A stretch of 64,000 nt of DNA, from positions 2,391,855-2,455,854 of the forward strand of contig NZ_LN890328.1 in assembly GCF_001458595.1 (NCBI RefSeq), written 5' to 3'. Positions 55,723-63,121 of this stretch are shown piece after piece. A model generated the notes under the pieces. The model searched no databases. It saw only the letters and a list, made by a program, of their open reading frames with translations, and was not told where the DNA came from. Made by a program: the position numbers and the translations under genes. Positions within the stretch are counted from its first letter, which is position 1, and each line of letters opens with the position of its first letter. The DNA is from Clostridium neonatale (GTDB taxonomy: Bacteria; Bacillota; Clostridia; Clostridiales; Clostridiaceae).

Positions 55723-56118
55723 TTACTTTATAACAGACTTAAGTTCATTAATTTTCCCACTTATTCTAGTAATAAGTGCATTATACTTTAGAGTGTTTGC
55801 TGCCTGATTGACTTTTTCTATATCAAGATCAACATTATTTCCATCGTTCCTCATACTTGTCCCTTTTTCTTGTTCTATGGATATGTTACCATCAATACTA
55901 TTATCTCCAGATATATGTTTAGAATTTGTTTTCTTCAACTCAAAGCTCGAATTATCTTTTTCTAAATTTTCTTCAAATACTACTGCAAATTTTTTGTAAT
56001 CTTTTGTATTGATATTGGCCATATTGTTAGCTATTACCTTCGCTCTCATATTCGATGCTTTTAACCCTTCTTTTAGCAAATTATAGTTTTCGTCTGAACC
56101 AATAGACATTATTCCCAT
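55723..56118 (-). CDS. flgB: Flagellar rod protein FlgB
   Basis: Proximal rod subunit, 131 residues. The rod motif is at MRAKVIANNMANINTKDYKK, and the C-terminus KINELKSVIK ends a heptad helix. The frame opens 15 codons earlier, but GGGAAGTG lies 5 bp before the ATG at 56118. First gene of the operon, behind a c-di-GMP riboswitch and terminator. Confidence 0.93.
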   Translation of the reverse strand: MGIMSIGSDENYNLLKEGLKASNMRAKVIANNMANINTKDYKKFAVVFEENLEKDNSSFELKKTNSKHISGDNSIDGNISIEQEKGTSMRNDGNNVDLDIEKVNQAANTLKYNALITRISGKINELKSVIK

Positions 56119-56195
56119 TTCTTCACTTCCCTTTTCTATTTTAAATATATTAAAAAATAACATAAAATTCTGTTATAATCAATTAAATATTATTT

Positions 56196-56226
56196 ATATT
56201 GTATTTTCAATACAAAAATACAATAT
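56196..56226. repeat. Perfect inverted repeat in the flgB leader
   Basis: ATATTGTATTTT and AAAATACAATAT pair perfectly across 7 nt, about 80 bp before flgB and past the riboswitch terminator. On the minus strand TTGAAA just inside it is followed after 17 bases by TTTAAT, so a secondary promoter or operator is possible. Role unknown. Confidence 0.4.
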
Positions 56227-56368
56227 TATCTATATTAATTATAAAATAAACATAACAATTAATCTATATATTTTTCACAGAAATATATTTATCATTAAGT
56301 ATGTATCATAATAATTTCTTTTGTTGCCTTTAAAATTTTTTAATTGCTTTTTTCCATTTAAAAACAAG

Positions 56369-56410
56369 CAAAATAAAACTGCTATTTTTATACTAACTTT
56401 AAAATAGCAG
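56369..56410 (-). terminator. Riboswitch expression platform: terminator before flgB
   Basis: Ten-base stem CTGCTATTTT / AAAATAGCAG with a 12-nt loop and a following TTTTATTTT on the minus strand. It lies 250 bp before flgB with no gene between it and the aptamer, so it must act in cis on the flagellar operon. Confidence 0.9.
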
Positions 56411-56424
56411 CTTGCATCATATTT

Positions 56425-56516
56425 CAAAAGTAAATACTTTCTTAGCAACTGGCTGACTTAGTATTAAACCGTAGTCCCTATAGCTTTGCGTCACAAAATT
56501 TCTCTTGCTTTGCTAT
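56425..56516 (-). promoter_or_regulatory. c-di-GMP-I (GEMM) riboswitch of the flagellar operon
   Basis: On the minus strand the leader contains the class hallmarks TGACGCAAAGC (56483-56493 region), AGGGACTA and CAGCCAGTTGC (56445-56455 region), the two helices that cradle the ligand in GEMM RNAs. Promoter, aptamer, terminator and flgB follow in order. The same layout in front of flgB is known from Clostridioides difficile, where ligand binding causes termination. Exact aptamer ends are approximate. Confidence 0.87.
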
Positions 56517-56534
56517 TAATATTTTATTATATAT

Positions 56535-56563
56535 ATAATACTATTTTTTTACAATCTTTTCAA
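56535..56563 (-). promoter_or_regulatory. Promoter of the flagellar operon
   Basis: TTGAAA (56558-56563), 17 bases, TATTAT (56535-56540) on the minus strand, just upstream of the riboswitch. A sigma-A-type promoter, consistent with class-I control of the flgB operon. Confidence 0.8.
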
Positions 56564-56596
56564 GTAAAATTTGTATTTATTTATATTTAATGTTAA

Positions 56597-56642
56597 AAGT
56601 TGTTCTTAAATTAATTATAAAACATTATTTTAAGAACAACTT
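56597..56642 (-). terminator. Terminator of the flagellin gene
   Basis: Perfect 14-bp stem AAGTTGTTCTTAAA / TTTAAGAACAACTT with an 18-nt loop, 11 bp after the flagellin stop. The T-tail is short, but stem strength makes it a likely terminator separating flagellin from the flgB promoter. Confidence 0.7.
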
Positions 56643-56653
56643 AAATATATAAT

Positions 56654-57496
56654 CTATCTTACATTTGCTAAAATATTCAATGCATCCTGTGGTAATTTAT
56701 TGCTTTGAGCCATTAACCCTATTCCTGAGTCAATCAATATCTTATTTTTTGTTATTTCCATAACTTCCTTTGCAATATCAGCATCTGCCAGACTACTTTG
56801 TGCACTTGTTAATACATCGCTTATTTCACTCATGCTATCATTAGTATCATCTAGTCTTGATTGAATAGCTCCATATCTGCTTCTTATATCTGTAAGACAT
56901 ACCACTGCATCATCAACTTTTTCAAGTGCTGCCTGTGCTCCAGCTATTGATGTAACATCTATATCATCTATTTTTAAAGCAGCTGTTGATACATTAAAAC
57001 GAGGAATATCAATAATTTCTCCAGATAATGTTCCAATTGTTGTTTTCATAAATCTAGTAGTGTTGGCATTATCAGTTACTAAATTATCTGATAATTTAAC
57101 ACCATTAAATTCTGTATTATTAGCTAACTCATTTAATGATGACTTTATCTCTTCAATTTCTTTTTGAATTACTGCTCTATCCTCATCATTAATAGTTTCC
57201 GTAGCAGCTTGAACTGTTAATTGCTTTAATCTTGATACATTATTATTCATTTCCTGAATAGCTCCATCAAAGGTTTGGAGCATAGAACTTGTATCTTGTA
57301 TATTAGAACTTGCTGCATTTCTTCCAATAACAGTCATTCTAAGTGTTTCTGCTTGGGCAATCTTATTAGGATTATCTTTTGCACTATTTATTTTATATCC
57401 TGTACTTACATTATTCATTGCTTTAGAATAATTATCTACATTTCTTGAATATGTTTTAAATATTCCAAGTGAATACATATTATGATTTAATCTCAT
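56654..57496 (-). CDS. Flagellin family protein
   Basis: Filament subunit secreted through the flagellar export system. N-terminal D0/D1 (MRLNHNMYSLGIFKTYSRN, then VSTGYKINSAKDNPNKIAQA) and C-terminal D1/D0 (LADADIAKEVMEITKNKIL ... NILANVR) are present; the variable centre is only about 70 residues. 280 residues from the ATG at 57496, with GGAGG 8 bp upstream. It has one Cys in the C-terminal D1 and is somewhat diverged at the N-terminus, so it may be a minor flagellin. Sigma-28 promoter upstream; sugar genes follow, suggesting glycosylation. Confidence 0.92.
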   Translation of the reverse strand: MRLNHNMYSLGIFKTYSRNVDNYSKAMNNVSTGYKINSAKDNPNKIAQAETLRMTVIGRNAASSNIQDTSSMLQTFDGAIQEMNNNVSRLKQLTVQAATETINDEDRAVIQKEIEEIKSSLNELANNTEFNGVKLSDNLVTDNANTTRFMKTTIGTLSGEIIDIPRFNVSTAALKIDDIDVTSIAGAQAALEKVDDAVVCLTDIRSRYGAIQSRLDDTNDSMSEISDVLTSAQSSLADADIAKEVMEITKNKILIDSGIGLMAQSNKLPQDALNILANVR

Positions 57497-57509
57497 ATAA
57501 TAAACCTCC

Positions 57510-57547
57510 AAAGTAATTTTTCATTTATATTTCGCTTTAATTACTTT
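57510..57547 (-). promoter_or_regulatory. Hairpin in the flagellin mRNA leader next to the ribosome site
   Basis: AAAGTAATT / AATTACTTT pair across 20 nt, ending immediately before the GGAGG ribosome site on the minus strand. It could affect translation or stability, or present a CsrA-type GGA site as in the Bacillus hag leader; no csrA is in this window. Confidence 0.5.
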
Positions 57548-57549
57548 AT

Positions 57550-57576
57550 TTATCGGAGATTTAATTATAATCTTTA
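57550..57576 (-). promoter_or_regulatory. Sigma-28 (SigD) promoter of flagellin
   Basis: TAAA (57573-57576), exactly 15 bases, TCCGATAA (57550-57557) on the minus strand; the consensus is TAAA-N15-GCCGATAA. It differs at one base. It explains how the sigma factor encoded at 34.5-35.2 kb drives the filament gene. Confidence 0.9.
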
Positions 57577-57632
57577 ATGTATTCACAATTTTAATTTATA
57601 GATATCAACTTCATGTAGTTATAATATTTACT

Positions 57633-58556
57633 TCATCCCATTGTAAATGTTACAAAATCATCATCTTTAACATTAAAACCATCATCTTCATATTCATCAC
57701 ACGAAAATTTAATTAAGCTATTATCTTTTTTCAGACTTTTTGTTTTTAAATTACTATTTGAAGATTTTTTTGCTTGTCCTCTTCCTCGCTTATTTTTTAA
57801 ATCTACTTTATCAGGTTTATCTTTTATTTCTTTACTAATAGTTAACTCTTTTTCATTATTGGGCTTAAAACCATTATTAATTTCGTCTTTCAATTCAAAA
57901 ATATTCTTTTCATTAATAGCATTACTTTTTGAATGTATAGGATTTTCTTTTAAAATATTATTTTCATCTTGTGGTAAATTTTCTTCTACTAAATTTTTGT
58001 TGTTATCACCACACTTATTTTTCTCTTCTTCTGAAATATGTTCTAACATTTCTTTACTTCTTTTGTTCAAACTTTTATTTTCATATATTGATTTACCAAT
58101 TAATACTTTTGTACTATTTTTAGATACTATTTTTTTGCTACTATTATTTTCTTTTATAACTTCTTTTTCATTAAAGTTTATTTTATCATTATCATGATTA
58201 CTTTTTTCACAACCATCTTCATTACATTTCTTCTTAATATTCTGATGCTTTGCCCAATTTTTCACTTTAAACACCATTTTATCTGTTAACTCAAGTATTT
58301 CTAAGCCAGTTAAAGCATTTACTGCTAATTGTATATCTTGAACATTTCTATTAAATTCTATTGATAATGTCTCTATTGTATATGGAATATTTTTTGTTAT
58401 ATATAAATTTCCACCTTTGTCAACCTTTCCAGCTAAAACTATAAATCTTGCTAAACAATAATGAATAAGGTCTCTTCCCTCCATAGTATCAATTATCTTT
58501 AATTTTATATCATCATACATTCCTACATTAAATTTTACACATTTTAATTCTTTCAT
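57633..58556 (-). CDS. Phage replisome organizer/DnaD-like N-terminal domain protein
   Basis: 307 residues. The first 110 (CVKFNVGMYDDIKLKIIDTM, HYCLARFIVLAGKVDKGGNL, VKNWAKHQNI) match the winged-helix N-terminal domain seen in phage replisome organizers. The remaining 200 are low-complexity Lys/Asn/Glu with no domain. A DNA-binding role is likely from the fold, but its place between flagellin and sugar genes is unexplained. No other phage genes are nearby. The frame opens four codons earlier at a GTG that overlaps the GAGGTGG site; the ATG at 58556 is preferred. Confidence 0.75.
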   Translation of the reverse strand: MKELKCVKFNVGMYDDIKLKIIDTMEGRDLIHYCLARFIVLAGKVDKGGNLYITKNIPYTIETLSIEFNRNVQDIQLAVNALTGLEILELTDKMVFKVKNWAKHQNIKKKCNEDGCEKSNHDNDKINFNEKEVIKENNSSKKIVSKNSTKVLIGKSIYENKSLNKRSKEMLEHISEEEKNKCGDNNKNLVEENLPQDENNILKENPIHSKSNAINEKNIFELKDEINNGFKPNNEKELTISKEIKDKPDKVDLKNKRGRGQAKKSSNSNLKTKSLKKDNSLIKFSCDEYEDDGFNVKDDDFVTFTMG

Positions 58557-58575
58557 AATAAAAACCACCTCTCAA

Positions 58576-58612
58576 AAAATCTCTTCTATATAAGATATAT
58601 GGTTGAGATTTT
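58576..58612 (-). terminator. Possible terminator after the HAD-family gene
   Basis: Eight-base stem AAAATCTC / GAGATTTT with a 21-nt loop; the minus-strand tail is TTGAG, so termination would be weak. It is the only hairpin between the sugar cluster and the gene at 57633. Confidence 0.35.
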
Positions 58613-58631
58613 AATCAATGAGGTGATTTTT

Positions 58632-58895
58632 TTGAATTATAATAAATTTGTAATATTTATATGTAGCTTTTCATCTCTAATTTTAATAATATCTGTAATA
58701 TTAACAAATTTAACTTTACTAAATATAACATCAGCTTTTAAACATTCTTTACTGTATATTATTTACTCTTTGTTTGCTTCAAAATTAACAAAAATATATT
58801 ATATAATTACTTTTATATCGCTTAATTTTCTAATTGTAAATTCTGCTTCATATTCTATATTAACTTTCTCATATACATGGTCACCATTTTCATGA
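58632..58895 (+). CDS. Possible small hydrophobic protein (antisense overlap)
   Basis: A TTG-initiated plus-strand frame of 87 residues following GAGGTGATTTTT. The product is almost entirely hydrophobic, with two or three candidate membrane helices (FVIFICSFSSLILIISVIL). It overlaps the 3' end of the HAD gene in antisense by 97 bp. No promoter was recognised and A+T-rich sequence makes such frames by chance, so it may be spurious. Confidence 0.28.
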   Translation: MNYNKFVIFICSFSSLILIISVILTNLTLLNITSAFKHSLLYIIYSLFASKLTKIYYIITFISLNFLIVNSASYSILTFSYTWSPFS

Positions 58896-59464
58896 ATTAT
58901 CCTTATAGTTTTCATACCTAGTTGTTTGGCTCCAATAAAATCTTTCTTAGGATTATCCCCTATATAAACGCACTCCTTTGGTTTCACATTAAAATAATCT
59001 ATGATTTCTTTGTACGATTTTTCATGTGGCTTACTATATCCATGTTCATAATCATCTGTTACTATAATTTTATCGATTATTTCCTCTAAGTTTAAAGCTT
59101 TAATTTTATTCCATTGGACTTTTGAACATCCATCTGTTATAAGACCTAACTTTAGATTATTTTCTTTAGCAAAATTAAAAATTTCTTTGGTTTCTTTATA
59201 TAATTCTAAGTTTGGCTTAGTATCTCTATATATTTCAACTAACTTTTTAATATCTTCTTTGAATCCATAATCATCACAAAGTATATTAAAAATTTTTCCT
59301 CTTCCATATTCATCTAATATTTCAATACATCTTTTATAAATTTTATCATAATCTTTCTTATATTTAGACGATAAATATTTACAAACATCTTTAAAAGCCT
59401 CTAAAACATAAGTTTTTTCATAGTAAAGTGTATCATCTAAATCAAAAATTAAACATTTAATCAT
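58799..59464 (-). CDS. HAD-superfamily phosphatase
   Basis: 221-residue haloacid dehalogenase type hydrolase, subfamily IA. Motif I FDLDDTLYY (Asp8 and Asp10 region), motif II GLITDG, motif III Lys in KPHEKSY and motif IV YIGDNPKKDF are all present. In a pseudaminic/legionaminic sugar cluster it could dephosphorylate a sugar intermediate; that is inference from context only. Lies after pseG. Confidence 0.88.
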   Translation of the reverse strand: MIKCLIFDLDDTLYYEKTYVLEAFKDVCKYLSSKYKKDYDKIYKRCIEILDEYGRGKIFNILCDDYGFKEDIKKLVEIYRDTKPNLELYKETKEIFNFAKENNLKLGLITDGCSKVQWNKIKALNLEEIIDKIIVTDDYEHGYSKPHEKSYKEIIDYFNVKPKECVYIGDNPKKDFIGAKQLGMKTIRIIHENGDHVYEKVNIEYEAEFTIRKLSDIKVII

Positions 59465-59489
59465 AGCCTATCCCCATATAAACATTCTT

Positions 59490-60512
59490 CTAACAAAACA
59501 TTCTCTCTATATTTTCTGCTAATTTTTCAGCTCCATATAAATTAACAATATCATTGGAATAATTTTTTATTTCCTGCCTAACCATATTATCATTAATTAA
59601 TAGCTGAAGAAGCCCTAGAATTTTATTACATTCTAATTGTTCTATGTCAATAATATCTAAAATCATTTTTTCTTTTTTCATCAATTCTGCAACACTTCTT
59701 TGATTATCTGCAATTATAATTCCTATAGCCGGAACATGCATTGCACACAATTCATATATTGTAGACCCACATGCTGAAATGGCAATATCACATTTTCTCA
59801 TAAGCTCTGACATATTGGCGTTTTCATATTGATATATGTTCTCATATTCCTTAGAAAAGTTATAAACTTGTCTTTTTACATTATCATCAAAAGCATTTCC
59901 TAAAACAACATGAATCTTTTGCTTTAAACCTTTAATGTTGTTTAAAACTTTCATAGTATTATTATTATCATCCATTCCACCTAAAGTTAAAAGAATATCC
60001 TCAACAGAATCTTTTTCTTGCTTTTCATTACATGCAATTTTAAATTCTTCTCTAAGCATGCAATACTGAGGTCCTAAAAACATCCTTGTATTTTCTTTAG
60101 TTGTTTTTGAATAATCAAGGTATTTTGCATTAATATTTTGATTTATTATAAAATCCACATTCATATAACATTTATTAATATCATCCACATAACCAGTCAA
60201 CTTAAAATGAGATTTTAAACTGTTAAAATAGTCTTCATTCACTTCATAGCTGTCTGTTATAATAATATCTGCCTTATATTCCCGCTGTAATACTAAAATA
60301 TCATTTATAACATTCTCATCTTCTATTTTTAGAACTTCAAACTCATTTTCTTCTATTATATTTATCCCTGCTTCATACTTTCTATCTATATCATTTCTAC
60401 ATATAAAAATAACTTGATTTTTTTTTCTTAATTTGTAGGCAAGAACAAGCATCCTCATCACATGTCCCATTCCAATAGATTTTCCGCCATCTGCTCTAAT
60501 AAAAATTTTCAT
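59490..60512 (-). CDS. pseG: UDP-2,4-diacetamido-trideoxy-altrose hydrolase PseG
   Basis: Inverting GT-B-fold hydrolase that removes UDP in CMP-pseudaminic acid synthesis. Begins MKIFIRADGGKSIGMGHVMR with catalytic His17, and has the nucleotide-binding ISACGSTIYELCAMHVPAI stretch near the C-terminus. 340 residues. Adjacent to pseI and a cytidylyltransferase, consistent with the pathway. The preceding steps (PseB, PseC, PseH) are not in the window. Confidence 0.92.
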   Translation of the reverse strand: MKIFIRADGGKSIGMGHVMRMLVLAYKLRKKNQVIFICRNDIDRKYEAGINIIEENEFEVLKIEDENVINDILVLQREYKADIIITDSYEVNEDYFNSLKSHFKLTGYVDDINKCYMNVDFIINQNINAKYLDYSKTTKENTRMFLGPQYCMLREEFKIACNEKQEKDSVEDILLTLGGMDDNNNTMKVLNNIKGLKQKIHVVLGNAFDDNVKRQVYNFSKEYENIYQYENANMSELMRKCDIAISACGSTIYELCAMHVPAIGIIIADNQRSVAELMKKEKMILDIIDIEQLECNKILGLLQLLINDNMVRQEIKNYSNDIVNLYGAEKLAENIERMFC

Positions 60513-60531
60513 AAATATTTACTATGTCTCC

Positions 60532-61242
60532 CTAAATTTTATTTCCTAAATCTATTAAAAATCCACCAATAACGACTTTATTGCCTGTACTTTTAGGATT
60601 TTTTTCTTTGTCTATAACCATAGTTAGAGTGTGATCAGTATTATCCAAATTGTTTAAATTTATCGTTGTATCAAAGTAACCATCAGACTCCATAAATAAA
60701 TCAATGTAAAATCCATATTTTTCATCTAACTAACATACTAATCTGCCACTATCTCGACTTAATAAATTTATCATAGCTAGATGTTTTCCTTTAAATTTAA
60801 ATATAACAGCATTATCAATCTTTCTCCACACTGTATCTTGAACATCAATAACTGGAATATTATAAAAATATGCAACTTTTTTATGTATTGTTGTGCACGC
60901 ATCACACATTCCTGTAGGCATATCTATAACTATTATTTTATTTGTATATTTTGCCCCCTCTCTTATTAATCCTTCAAAATATATACTTGAATACATGGAT
61001 GAATATATTCTATCATTTACTGCAAATTCAATAAATATAATATCTGGTTTAAAGTTACCTAAATCCCTTTTTAATCTAAAAAGAGCAAAATTAGATACTG
61101 TTCCTCCAGCACCTAAATTCAAAAAATTCAATTCTTCATATTTATCTTTTAAATATTGTTCCAATTTATATACATATGAATTTTCATAACTGCTTGCTCC
61201 CGCACCTTCTGTTATTGAACCACCTATTATTGCTATATTCAT
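60532..61242 (-). pseudogene. SGNH/GDSL hydrolase gene broken by an in-frame stop
   Basis: The N-terminal 170 residues have the SGNH motifs GGSITEG (Ser9), LGAGG and EFAVNDR. Translation then meets TAG (60730-60732) but the same frame continues with LDEKYGFYIDLFMESDG and more to a stop at 60532, a beta-rich accessory tail. The block that should hold the Asp-x-x-His pair (pattern DAVHPN-KGH) reads NAVIFKFKGKH. So both the stop and the lost catalytic residues indicate decay. Intact relatives may acetylate or deacetylate surface sugars. Confidence 0.72.
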
Positions 61243-61260
61243 CTTTTTTCTCCTAACTTC

Positions 61261-62313
61261 TTAATCAACCAACTTCCAAGACATAGGTGTTCCTTTCTCA
61301 ATATTCACCCTTGCTCTCTTACCTAATATATCTTTAATATATTTTGTCTCAAGTCCAAATCCCGGTCTTATACTTTTAATATTTTTTTCTGTAAATACTT
61401 CACCTTCTTTTATATCTTGAACTATGAATAAGCTTCTTGAATGTTCTCTTGAATTAGTTTGTTTTTGTGATAAATCATAAGTAACTTTTCCAAGAGCCTT
61501 TTCAACAATTCTTATATTATCCACCATTTCTTTAAATTCTTCTGGCTCCATTGAAAATTTACTATCTGCTCCACCGTCACTGCGTCTAAGTGTCAGATGC
61601 TTTTCTATTATTTTAGCACCAATTGCAACTCCTCCTACTGATACTGCGTGTCCCATAGTATGATCAGATAGTCCTGCTATTACATCAAAAGTTTTTTTCA
61701 TATTAGGTATAGTATTTAGATTTGCCTCTTCAACTGGTGCTGGATAAGAAGATGTGCATTTAAGTAATGCTACATCTTCATTGCCCATTCTTTTACATGC
61801 ATCTAAAGCCTCCTGAATATCTCCCATTCTTGCAATACCAGTAGACATTATTATTGGCTTTCCTTTTGATGCTATATATTCAATAAATGGTATATCATTG
61901 ATTTCAAATGAAGCTATTTTATAAGCTGGAACATTCATTTCTTCTAAAAAGTCTACTGCTGTAATGTCAAATGGTGAAGAAAAGAAAATTAAGCCTTCAT
62001 CTTCTGCTAACTTCTTTAATTTATGCTGCCATTCCCATGGAGTATATGCAGTCTGATATAACTTATGTAAAGTTGTACCATCCCAAATTGTTCCTTGCTT
62101 TATTTGAAAATACTCATTATCGCAATCAATTGTTATTGTATCTGGAGTATATGTCTGAAGCTTTATGGCATCAGCGCCAGCCCATGCTGCTTTTTTTATG
62201 ATTTCAACTGCTCTATCATAATCTTGAAGATGATTAGCTGACATTTCTGCTATAATAAATGTTTTTTCATTTTCTCCTAATTTGAAATTTCCTATATTAA
62301 ATGATTTGTTCAT
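61261..62313 (-). CDS. pseI: Pseudaminic acid synthase PseI (NeuB family)
   Basis: Condenses the 6-deoxy-diacetamido sugar with phosphoenolpyruvate. NeuB TIM barrel with FIIAEMSANHLQDYDRA, AIKLQTYTPDTI, YKIASFEINDIPFI and KCTSSYPAPVEEANL, plus a C-terminal SAF (antifreeze-like) domain with RSLFIVQDIKEGEVFTEKNI. 350 residues. The EMSANH start and TPDTIT region favour pseudaminic over sialic acid synthase. Confidence 0.93.
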   Translation of the reverse strand: MNKSFNIGNFKLGENEKTFIIAEMSANHLQDYDRAVEIIKKAAWAGADAIKLQTYTPDTITIDCDNEYFQIKQGTIWDGTTLHKLYQTAYTPWEWQHKLKKLAEDEGLIFFSSPFDITAVDFLEEMNVPAYKIASFEINDIPFIEYIASKGKPIIMSTGIARMGDIQEALDACKRMGNEDVALLKCTSSYPAPVEEANLNTIPNMKKTFDVIAGLSDHTMGHAVSVGGVAIGAKIIEKHLTLRRSDGGADSKFSMEPEEFKEMVDNIRIVEKALGKVTYDLSQKQTNSREHSRSLFIVQDIKEGEVFTEKNIKSIRPGFGLETKYIKDILGKRARVNIEKGTPMSWKLVD

Positions 62314-62407
62314 AAGTCACCTCATACTATTTTATTCTATTTCATTATCGTTATTCTAATATCTTTCTTTAAAAATAACCAGTTCTTTAAATCTTTTTTA
62401 ATGATAA

Positions 62408-62431
62408 AAGTCAGAGAAATTTCCCTGACTT
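62408..62431 (-). terminator. Terminator-like palindrome after the cytidylyltransferase gene
   Basis: AAGTCAGAGAAATTTCCCTGACTT, with AAGTCAG / CTGACTT arms and an inner GAAA / TTTC pair, followed by TTAT on the minus strand. The T-tract is brief, so read-through to pseI is likely. Confidence 0.6.
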
Positions 62432-62443
62432 AATATATAATCA

Positions 62444-63100
62444 CTATTTTTCTATAATATTTTTTACTCTTTCGAAATCTTCTGGCATATCGATACTTAA
62501 GTTTATATCTCTATTAAAAAAATATTTTCCTTCACCTTTTACATAACCAACTTTAAATTCATCTTGGTGATTATATATATAATATGTAACATGTTCTCTA
62601 AACATTTGGTAATCTTCTTTATTAATATTTTCTTCATTACATACTAAATTATAAACTTTATCTAAAGCCTTTTTTGAAAATACCTCTGTATCAAAGCCTC
62701 TTTGAAATGTTGCTGGAACATCTAGTCTTACATAATCATAATCATACATCAAAAACTTAGTGATTACATTATCAACAATTATAGGATTTATGAGAGGACA
62801 ATCTCCAGTTACTCTTATAATAACATCTCCTTTATATTTATCAGCAACCTGTTTATATCTCTCAAGTACATTATCTTCTGAACCTCTAAATACTTCAAAT
62901 CCAATCTTTTTAGCATATTCTGCAAGCTCATCATTTATTTCTAGAGTTGATGTAGCTAATATTACTTCATCTACATATCTGCATTTTTTTAATGACTTTA
63001 ATGTATAAGATATCATTGGCTGTCCATTTATTTCTTTCATAACTTTTCCTGGCAATCTTTCTGACCCCATTCTTGCTTGAACTACACATATAATCTTCAT
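62444..63100 (-). CDS. SpsF-type cytidylyltransferase
   Basis: 218-residue nucleotidyltransferase of the CMP-KDO/NeuA/SpsF family. N-terminal nucleotide site VVQARMGSERLPGKVM, then EVFRGSEDNVLERY and IIRVTGDCPLINP with the metal-binding Asp. It most resembles SpsF and not classical PseF. In this cluster it would activate the nonulosonic acid with CTP, but that assignment rests on context. Confidence 0.85.
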   Translation of the reverse strand: MKIICVVQARMGSERLPGKVMKEINGQPMISYTLKSLKKCRYVDEVILATSTLEINDELAEYAKKIGFEVFRGSEDNVLERYKQVADKYKGDVIIRVTGDCPLINPIIVDNVITKFLMYDYDYVRLDVPATFQRGFDTEVFSKKALDKVYNLVCNEENINKEDYQMFREHVTYYIYNHQDEFKVGYVKGEGKYFFNRDINLSIDMPEDFERVKNIIEK

Positions 63101-63121
63101 AACTTCATCTCCTACATTTTA

